Source: Bacteroidaceae bacterium
GTDB taxonomy: Bacteria; Bacteroidota; Bacteroidia; Bacteroidales; Bacteroidaceae
Assembly: GCA_017472905.1 (NCBI GenBank)
Contig: JAFUNW010000245.1
Location: forward strand, 1 to 7,341
DNA length: 7,341 nt
Reading direction: 5' to 3'
Notes under the pieces: model-generated
Database searches by the model: none
Seen by the model: the letters and a program-made list of their open reading frames with translations, nothing else
Told to the model about the DNA's origin: nothing
Made by a program: the position numbers and the translations under genes
Part shown: piece by piece, positions 1 to 4,589 of the stretch
How positions within the stretch are numbered: position 1 is the first letter of the stretch
Layout: every line of letters begins with the position of its first letter

Positions 1-242
1 ATCGTAGAATCTTGCACCACAAGACGACTTACCCACCAATCGTTCCCGTCCACAATAACGTAACGAAAACCACTGTCACGATAATACAAGGAATCAACAG
101 ATAAGTGAACACCTCTCCCCTTATTAAACTTAGGCAAGATGCCATTCGTACAACTTGCACTAATGAAAACTAATTGAAGGATTAGTACTAGACGAAGATT
201 GCTTATACTCTTTCTTGACCGCAAAATATCTAACACCATCAT
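1..242 (-). CDS. Partial lipoprotein-like hypothetical protein, 5' end only
   Basis: I do not recognise this gene. The minus strand is open from tandem ATG codons (242-240 and 239-237) to the window edge, giving 80 visible residues without a stop. The N-terminus has basic residues (RSRKS, about residues 8-12), then a hydrophobic stretch (about residues 16-29), then Cys31 in the context FISASC followed by TNG. That is the layout of a type II signal peptide, although Ser at -3 is less usual than Leu. The part after Cys is soluble-looking and includes an aromatic patch (YVIVDGNDWW). A Bacteroidetes -7 element lies about 75 bp upstream in the right orientation, which supports expression. The likely product is an exported, membrane-anchored lipoprotein of unknown function, and the C-terminal majority is missing. 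The choice between the two Met codons is arbitrary. A chance ORF at the window edge cannot be fully excluded. Confidence 0.55.
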   Translation of the reverse strand, partial: MMVLDILRSRKSISNLRLVLILQLVFISASCTNGILPKFNKGRGVHLSVDSLYYRDSGFRYVIVDGNDWWVSRLVVQDST

Positions 243-315
243 AAATTCTATCTCCGTTAGTTTCTTTAATTTGTATCTCCTGGCTATGAATGTTTAACTC
301 CATTCACAGACTGTG

Positions 316-323
316 CAAAAGTA
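316..323 (-). promoter_or_regulatory. Candidate -7 element for the leftward lipoprotein gene
   Basis: Read on the minus strand this is TACTTTTG followed by CAC, an exact match to the Bacteroidetes primary sigma factor -7 consensus TAnnTTTG. No clear TTTG -33 box is present; the expected place reads roughly TTTCTG. It would give a 5' UTR of about 65 nt ahead of the ATG at 242. Confidence 0.5.
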
Positions 324-448
324 ACATATATTTTCAACTTACAGAAATTTGAATACGTCCAGATGCTGTTAACCGACTTTTTTTAACCTCTTTACTAAAA
401 TTCATCTAAAAAAGAGGCATCTTCTCTCTAAAAAATCTATCAAAAAGC

Positions 449-479
449 TTTCTCAATTGAAAAGAAAGCAGTAAATTTG
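449..479 (+). promoter_or_regulatory. Promoter of the rplU-rpmA operon
   Basis: The -7 element TAAATTTG (472-479) matches TAnnTTTG exactly. A -33-like TTTC lies at 449-452, with 19 bp between the two boxes, the usual Bacteroides spacing. Transcription should begin near 485, leaving a leader of about 80 nt before the rplU start. Confidence 0.7.
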
Positions 480-484
480 CGGCC

Positions 485-565
485 GATTTAGTCCGTAGAG
501 GTTCGAAGAAGCGGTGCAAGAGAGGCATCCACCTTGCGGAAAAACCCGTTTAATAATTATAAATA
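485..565 (+). promoter_or_regulatory. rplU 5' leader with a possible hairpin
   Basis: The predicted mRNA leader is about 80 nt long and more GC-rich in its first 55 nt than the surrounding intergenic DNA. TGCAAG (515-520) can pair with CTTGCG (533-538), including one G-U pair. GGTG (513-516) can pair instead with CACC (530-533), so two mutually exclusive folds are possible. The last 20 nt before the ATG are A/T-rich and unstructured, as is common for Bacteroides start sites. Ribosomal protein operons are often controlled by leaders that bind their own product. That role here is inference; I recognise no named motif. Confidence 0.3.
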
Positions 566-883
566 ATGTACGTAATCGTAGAAATTAACGGTCGACAGTT
601 CAAAGCTGAAGAGGGTAAAAAACTCTTCGTTCACCACATTCAAGGTGCTGAAGCCGGCGCAACTGTTGAGTTTGAGAAAGTATTGTTGGTAGACAACAAT
701 GGAACAATTACTGTGGGGGCTCCCGTAGTAGAAGGCGCAAAAGTAGTTTGCGAAGTAAACACAGCCTTAGTGAAAGGTGACAAAGTTCTCGTATTCCACA
801 AGAAGAGAAGAAAAGGTTACCGTAAATTGAATGGTCATCGCCAACAATTCACTGAGTTGACAATCAAACAAGTTATTGCTTAA
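566..883 (+). CDS. rplU: 50S ribosomal protein L21
   Basis: This is ribosomal protein L21 of the large subunit, a protein that binds 23S rRNA. The 105-residue length is normal for the family. The start MYVIVEINGRQFKAEEG and the basic C-terminal signature KKRRKGYRKLNGHRQQFT (about residues 79-96) are typical of L21. The beta-rich central part (VEFEKVLLVDNNGTITVGAPVV) also fits. The ATG is preceded by an A/T-rich stretch rather than a Shine-Dalgarno sequence. The gene is first in an operon with rpmA, 20 bp downstream, the pairing found across bacteria. Its promoter is at 449-479. It is intact, with nothing missing. Confidence 0.97.
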   Translation: MYVIVEINGRQFKAEEGKKLFVHHIQGAEAGATVEFEKVLLVDNNGTITVGAPVVEGAKVVCEVNTALVKGDKVLVFHKKRRKGYRKLNGHRQQFTELTIKQVIA

Positions 884-903
884 CCCTTAAAATTTGAAAA
901 GAA

Positions 904-1167
904 ATGGCACATAAAAAAGGTGTAGGTAGTTCTAAGAACGGTCGCGAATCTGCAAGTCAAAGATTAGGCGTAAAAATTTGGGGTGGTCAAAAATGCAAAG
1001 CTGGTAATATCATTGTACGCCAAAGAGGTACTGTACACAATCCCGGTGTAAACATGGGAATGGGTAGCGATCATACTCTTTATGCGTTGGTGGATGGTAT
1101 CGTATGCTTCAAGAAAGGTCGCAAAGACAGAAGCTATGTATCTGTTATCCCTACAGCAGAAGCATAA
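904..1167 (+). CDS. rpmA: 50S ribosomal protein L27
   Basis: This is ribosomal protein L27, whose flexible N-terminus reaches towards the peptidyl transferase centre in the bacterial ribosome. The 87-aa product begins MAHKKGVGSSKNGRES and continues with RLGVKIWGGQKCKAGNIIVRQRGT, both diagnostic of the family. The N-terminus starts directly at AHKKG. It therefore lacks the cleavable extension known from Firmicutes L27, and no processing protease is needed. It ends with tandem stops (TAA TAA). It is co-transcribed with rplU and followed after about 40 bp by a strong terminator hairpin. Confidence 0.97.
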   Translation: MAHKKGVGSSKNGRESASQRLGVKIWGGQKCKAGNIIVRQRGTVHNPGVNMGMGSDHTLYALVDGIVCFKKGRKDRSYVSVIPTAEA

Positions 1168-1207
1168 TAATCCCCATAAGTAATTGGTGATTTTTTAGTA
1201 AAACAAG

Positions 1208-1234
1208 AAAGAGGTGAGATTCACCTCTTTTTTG
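1208..1234. terminator. Probable bidirectional terminator between rpmA and the mscS-family gene
   Basis: AAAGAGGTGA (1208-1217) pairs perfectly with TCACCTCTTT (1221-1230) around a 3-nt loop (GAT), and a T-run follows on the plus strand to 1233. On the minus strand the hairpin is also followed by a T-rich tract (CTCTTTCTTGTTTT). It lies between convergent genes, 41 bp after the rpmA stop and 12 bp beyond the minus-strand gene's stop, so it probably terminates both transcripts. Confidence 0.85.
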
Positions 1235-1245
1235 TTTTTATACTC

Positions 1246-2583
1246 TTAGCTTTTTATAATCCCCCAAGGGAAACTTTGAATTTTCCCAACCTCATATCCT
1301 CCTTCCAACAACCCGTTCACTACATTGTCGCGCAACGATGTGTTCTGATAAGCATGAAGTTCAAAGACCGGCAAGATAGACAAGACATGCTCCATGATAC
1401 CGGATTGAATGGACTCATATTCTTCCCAAACCTTATTTTTACTGAAACAATACAACTGCAAGGGCAATCCATTATCAGTCGGAGGCAAACATCGAATCAT
1501 CAGTTGCATCGAAGAGTTTATATCCGGATGACGCCGCAAATACAAAGCCAGATAAGCTCGCAACAAGCCTAAATTAGTTTCTATGGAACCATCAACCAAT
1601 CCTTCCGGATTATGCGTATCAACAACCATACCCCGAGCGGCCTGCTGCTGTTTACGAATTATATATTCAGCCAAATCCGGATCAAAAGCCTTCATGCGCT
1701 CCAGAAACAAAGGGGTACAAGGCTTCACATAATCGTGCACAATCGTAAATCCACGCATGATACGCCGGCCACCGGATTGCTTCATTCCACGCCAATTTAC
1801 AAAAGAACCTGTCACAAGCGAATAAGGCGGAACAGTCACAATGGTATTATCCCAATTACGCACCTTGACAACCGTCAACGTTATGTCTGTCACGATTCCG
1901 TTCACTTGCGCAGAAGGCATCTCTATCCAGTCCCCCAAATGCACCATGTCATTCTCTGCCAACAAGACACCGGCAACAAAACCCAAAATCGTATCTTTAA
2001 AAACAAGCATCAACACTGCTGCAAAAGCACCTAAACCGGTCACCAGATTCAGGGGAGATTTACCTATCAAGATGGAAATCACAACTATTACACCCAAAAA
2101 AACGACCAAGACTTGCAGAATCTGTATAAAGCTTTTCATCGGACGATCTTGCAATTCCTTTTTCGATAATACGACCTGTCCGATGGAGCGTAACAGAATA
2201 TTTATCGAACGAATCAATGCAACAACAAACCAAATCCAAGTAAAACGAACCAATAAGATATACAACCAATCAGAACCCGAAAAGGCAAACGGCAACAATC
2301 CGGATATAATCAAAGGAGGAAGAAGATGAAACAGTTGACGCAACATTCCATGCTCCACCAATAACGTAAGCCAAGATATTTTATGTCCGGCCAGGACTTT
2401 ATACATCGAATAAGATATAACTCGGCGCAACACCCAAGTAACAAGCCACGCAATCAACAGGATAACCACAACATAGACATATTCGTCTATCTGACGCAAT
2501 GCATTGTCAGAAAAACCTAAGCCGGAAAATACGTTGCGTATCAACTCCAACAGTTTTGTTGCAAAATAAGATCTTTCATCCAT
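1246..2583 (-). CDS. ybdG: MscS-family mechanosensitive ion channel, YbdG (MscM) type
   Basis: The 445-aa membrane protein is probably a tension-gated channel of the inner membrane that releases solutes on osmotic downshock. The N-terminal part has hydrophobic segments at about residues 33-56, 83-101, 106-130 and 151-173. The pore-lining helix and upper beta domain follow at about 181-262, with SGLG-like VTGLGAFAAVLMLVFKD, then LLAENDMVHLGDWIEMP and VKVRNWDNTIVTVP. These stretches, plus the later SGGRRI and DNGLPLQLYCF segments, closely resemble my recollection of E. coli YbdG, which is about 415 aa and is associated with the small-conductance MscM activity. The cytosolic C-terminal domain (about 270-445) is longer than in classical MscS (286 aa). 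The gene is convergent with rpmA. A small membrane-protein ORF ends 4 nt upstream, which suggests translational coupling. Family membership is sure; the gating properties are inferred. Confidence 0.93.
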   Translation of the reverse strand: MDERSYFATKLLELIRNVFSGLGFSDNALRQIDEYVYVVVILLIAWLVTWVLRRVISYSMYKVLAGHKISWLTLLVEHGMLRQLFHLLPPLIISGLLPFAFSGSDWLYILLVRFTWIWFVVALIRSINILLRSIGQVVLSKKELQDRPMKSFIQILQVLVVFLGVIVVISILIGKSPLNLVTGLGAFAAVLMLVFKDTILGFVAGVLLAENDMVHLGDWIEMPSAQVNGIVTDITLTVVKVRNWDNTIVTVPPYSLVTGSFVNWRGMKQSGGRRIMRGFTIVHDYVKPCTPLFLERMKAFDPDLAEYIIRKQQQAARGMVVDTHNPEGLVDGSIETNLGLLRAYLALYLRRHPDINSSMQLMIRCLPPTDNGLPLQLYCFSKNKVWEEYESIQSGIMEHVLSILPVFELHAYQNTSLRDNVVNGLLEGGYEVGKIQSFPWGIIKS

Positions 2584-2587
2584 CGCT

Positions 2588-2731
2588 CTATTCCCAATTA
2601 CCTAAAAGCAAATGCCCCAAGAAAAACAAAAAGACAATCAGCAACACACCACCGAATATCAATTTCAATCGAATTCTCCACTTCAAGGAATCCGGATCTA
2701 CCCACTCTCCTATTTTACGTTCTCGCTTCAT
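2588..2731 (-). CDS. Small single-pass membrane protein upstream of the channel gene
   Basis: The 47-codon ORF starts at ATG 2731-2729 and ends at TAG 2590-2588, four nt before the ATG of the YbdG-type channel on the same strand. The product has a charged, basic N-terminus (MKRERKIGEWVDPDSLKWRIR). One strongly hydrophobic helix follows at about residues 24-43 (LIFGGVLLIVFLFFLGHLLL), then a short GNWE tail. The basic N-terminus predicts an N-in, C-out orientation. The tight spacing, shared strand and membrane character argue that it is a real gene in an operon with the channel, perhaps a partner or accessory subunit. I do not recognise a family. Its role is unknown and the link to the channel is inference. 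Confidence 0.6.
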   Translation of the reverse strand: MKRERKIGEWVDPDSLKWRIRLKLIFGGVLLIVFLFFLGHLLLGNWE

Positions 2732-2793
2732 TGGTCACTTATTTTCTTTTCTGAATATTATTTGCTTCCTTTTGTCTCCAGTATTTTAACTTA

Positions 2794-2801
2794 CAAAAGT
2801 G
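2794..2801 (-). promoter_or_regulatory. Weak candidate -7 element for the small ORF-channel operon
   Basis: On the minus strand this reads CACTTTTG, one mismatch from TAnnTTTG, with a TTG about 18-20 bp upstream as a possible -33 box. It is the best match I found upstream of the 47-codon ORF and would leave a leader of about 60 nt. Confidence 0.3.
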
Positions 2802-2897
2802 AATTACTATTTTTCAAAACAATGAAAAAACAAATAAAGTTTTCAGAAGAACAAAATTTGTTCTCATGCAAACACACGCGATACCACATTTTTTATC

Positions 2898-2905
2898 TAT
2901 CTTTG
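2898..2905 (+). promoter_or_regulatory. Candidate -7 element of the serS promoter
   Basis: TATCTTTG matches the Bacteroidetes -7 consensus TAnnTTTG exactly and lies 37 bp before the serS ATG, giving a leader of about 30 nt. No TTTG-like -33 box is visible at the expected spacing (about 2875), so the promoter may be weak or depend on the -7 element. Confidence 0.5.
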
Positions 2906-2942
2906 TCGCTTCAATACGAAAATAACAAAAAACAGAATAGAT

Positions 2943-4217
2943 ATGCTTACAATCAAAGTAATCAGCGAACAGACCGAACGAGTTATCAAAGGATTGGAAA
3001 AGAAACATTTTCAAGGTGCTCGTGAAGCCGTAGACAAAGTATTAGAACTGGATAAGAAACGCCGTAACGCACAAAACCAATTAGACAAGAACCTTTCAGA
3101 AGTAAAGAAGATGTCGGCTGCCATTGGTGGGTTGATGAAAGAAGGAAAGAAAGAAGAAGCCGAAGCAGTAAAAGCTCAAGTAGCCGAACTGAAAGAAGCA
3201 AACAAGACGTTGCAACAGGAAATGGATCAGGCAGCCATCGATACTCAAAACCTGCTTTACACCATCCCCAACATTCCTTATGACGAAGTTCCCGAAGGTG
3301 TACATGCTGATGACAATGTTGTCGTAAAAACCGGAGGAATGGAAAAAGCGTTGCCTACCGATGCACAACCTCATTGGGAATTAGCAAAGAAATACGACCT
3401 GATTGATTTCGATCTTGGAGTAAAAATCACCGGTGCCGGTTTCCCCGTATACAAAGGAAAAGGTGCACAATTACAACGTGCACTCATCAACTTCTTTTTG
3501 GATGAAGCACGCCAAAGCGGATATACCGAAATCATGCCTCCTACTGTTGTGAATGAAGCTTCGGGATACGGAACCGGACAACTACCGGACAAAGAAGGAC
3601 AGATGTATCATTGCACTGCTGATAACCTCTACCTCATTCCCACCGCTGAAGTTCCGGTAACCAATATCTACCGAGACGTGATTTTGGAAGAAAAACAATT
3701 GCCTATCAAGAATTGTGCCTATACCCAATGTTTCAGACGCGAAGCCGGTTCTTATGGCAAAGATGTACGTGGATTAAACCGTCTGCATGAATTCTCCAAA
3801 GTAGAAATCGTACGCATAGACACTCCCGAACACAGCCGCGAAAGCCACCAAGAGATGTTGAACCATGTAGAAGGCTTACTTCAAAAGTTGGAACTCCCCT
3901 ACCGCATTCTTCACTTGTGTGGAGGAGACATGAGTTTCACTGCAGCAACCTGCTACGACTTTGAAGTTTACAGCCAAGCCCAACAACGTTGGTTGGAAGT
4001 AAGTTCTGTCAGCAACTTCGACAACTATCAAGCCAATCGTTTGAAATGTCGTTACCGTACTGCAGAGCGTAAAACAGAACTTTGCCACACCTTGAACGGC
4101 TCTGCTTTAGCCCTTCCACGCATCGTTGCAGCTCTATTGGAAAACAACCAAACTCCGGAAGGTATCCACATCCCGAAAGCATTGGTTCCCTATTGCGGAT
4201 TTGAATGGATTAATTAA
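2943..4217 (+). CDS. serS: Seryl-tRNA synthetase (serine--tRNA ligase)
   Basis: This class II aminoacyl-tRNA synthetase charges tRNA-Ser (and tRNA-Sec where present) with serine in the cytosol, using ATP. The 424-residue length is standard. The N-terminal domain (about 1-105) contains the long, Lys/Glu-rich antiparallel coiled coil that grips the long variable arm of tRNA-Ser (KKRRNAQNQLDKN to KEANKTLQQEMDQ). The catalytic domain carries a motif 1 region (about 164-200, GAGFPVYKGKGAQLQRALINFF). It also has the serine-pocket TAE (residues 234-236 in LIPTAEVPVT), motif 2 (about 264-288, FRREAGSYGKDVRGLNRLHEF) and motif 3 (about 384-403, LNGSALALPRIVAALLENNQ with the ATP-binding Arg). The start MLTIKVI is typical of SerRS. 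It appears monocistronic: divergent from the channel operon upstream and separated by 372 bp from the next gene. Confidence 0.98.
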   Translation: MLTIKVISEQTERVIKGLEKKHFQGAREAVDKVLELDKKRRNAQNQLDKNLSEVKKMSAAIGGLMKEGKKEEAEAVKAQVAELKEANKTLQQEMDQAAIDTQNLLYTIPNIPYDEVPEGVHADDNVVVKTGGMEKALPTDAQPHWELAKKYDLIDFDLGVKITGAGFPVYKGKGAQLQRALINFFLDEARQSGYTEIMPPTVVNEASGYGTGQLPDKEGQMYHCTADNLYLIPTAEVPVTNIYRDVILEEKQLPIKNCAYTQCFRREAGSYGKDVRGLNRLHEFSKVEIVRIDTPEHSRESHQEMLNHVEGLLQKLELPYRILHLCGGDMSFTAATCYDFEVYSQAQQRWLEVSSVSNFDNYQANRLKCRYRTAERKTELCHTLNGSALALPRIVAALLENNQTPEGIHIPKALVPYCGFEWIN

Positions 4218-4226
4218 GAATCCATT
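4204..4226 (+). repeat. Inverted repeat over the serS stop codon
   Basis: AATGGATT (4204-4211) and AATCCATT (4219-4226) are perfect 8-bp inverted repeats with a 7-nt loop. The serS stop codon TAA (4215-4217) sits in the loop. The hairpin is A/T-rich and is not followed by a T-run, so it is not a terminator by itself. It could act as a 3'-end stabiliser or be chance. Confidence 0.5.
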
Positions 4227-4246
4227 GACGAGCTTTAAAAGGATGT

Positions 4247-4264
4247 ATTGCAAAATTTTGCAAT
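4247..4264. repeat. 18-bp perfect palindrome downstream of serS
   Basis: ATTGCAAAATTTTGCAAT is its own reverse complement over all 18 bases. It lies 30 bp after the serS stop codon, in the serS 3' untranslated region. It is A/T-rich with only two G-C pairs per half. It could be a protein-binding site or an RNA hairpin; I recognise no known operator. Confidence 0.55.
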
Positions 4265-4306
4265 TTTGTTGACAATTTAGAGAAATAAAATATTTGCCCA
4301 TTTTAC

Positions 4307-4371
4307 GAAGCCGCTTTCGATGTTCAACGAAGGCGGCTTCATGCAGCAATGAAGGCGGTTTCATTTTTTTT
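4307..4371 (+). terminator. serS terminator region with two stacked hairpins
   Basis: GAAGCCGCTTTCG (4307-4319) pairs with CGAAGGCGGCTTC (4328-4340), 13 bp including one G-U pair, around an 8-nt loop. A near copy of the right arm follows: CAACGAAGGCGGCTTCAT (4325-4342) and CAATGAAGGCGGTTTCAT (4347-4364) differ at two of 18 positions, offset by 22 bp. The second copy folds on itself (ATGAA/TTCAT) and runs directly into eight T residues (4364-4371). The left arm can also pair with the second copy using extra G-U pairs. This is the likely factor-independent end of the serS transcript, although the strong hairpin sits 23 nt before the T-run. Confidence 0.65.
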
Positions 4372-4501
4372 CTTGCATTTACAGGAGGAAAAACTTCATT
4401 TTTTACAATTACTACCTTGTATATCGACAACATCAATAAATTACAGAAATCTCTGTTTAGGAGTTCTCATTCATAGTTGAATATACATTTTCATAGAATC
4501 T

Positions 4502-4533
4502 TTTCATACTTTCAAAAATTAGCATTACATTTG
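4502..4533 (+). promoter_or_regulatory. nfnAB promoter
   Basis: TACATTTG (4526-4533) matches the -7 consensus TAnnTTTG exactly, and TTTC (4502-4505) serves as a -33-like box with 20 bp between them. The architecture matches that of the rplU promoter (TTTC, 19 bp, TAAATTTG), including the following GCGG-like bases. Transcription should start near 4540, giving a leader of about 50 nt. Confidence 0.7.
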
Positions 4534-4539
4534 CGGAAT

Positions 4540-4554
4540 CTTTCAAATTGAAAG
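4540..4554. promoter_or_regulatory. Palindrome at the predicted nfnAB transcription start
   Basis: CTTTCAA (4540-4546) and TTGAAAG (4548-4554) form a perfect 7+1+7 palindrome placed at the expected +1 of the nfnAB promoter. The half-site CTTTCAAA occurs again at 4509-4516, 31 bp upstream, so the pair flanks the -7 element. This placement suits a repressor operator. The alternative is a 5' mRNA hairpin (6-bp stem, 3-nt loop) that protects the transcript. Confidence 0.4.
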
Positions 4555-4589
4555 TAAAAGAATGAATATTTAAACAAAATTATATAGCA

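Noticed and set aside
448..464. CTTTCTCAATTGAAAAG upstream of rplU as a second copy of the nfnAB palindrome
   Set aside because: Only the TCAATTGA centre is symmetrical and it lies in the promoter spacer rather than at +1. The likeness is probably A/T-rich chance.
1612..2329. Two long plus-strand ORFs (140 and 162 codons) opposite the channel gene
   Set aside because: They are antisense to a well-conserved MscS-family gene, overlap each other in different frames, and have low-complexity, unrecognisable translations.
2612..3025. 137-codon plus-strand ORF crossing into serS
   Set aside because: It overlaps the start of serS in another frame and covers the divergent promoter region and the 47-codon minus-strand gene.
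4134..4436. 100-codon minus-strand ORF overlapping the serS end and its 3' region
   Set aside because: It overlaps the conserved serS C-terminus and runs through the hairpin repeats. It resembles no protein I know and has no promoter-like element upstream.
4294..4476. 60-codon plus-strand ORF in the serS-nfnAB gap
   Set aside because: Its sequence is made by the terminator inverted repeats and T-run, so it is better explained as the serS terminator region than as a gene.
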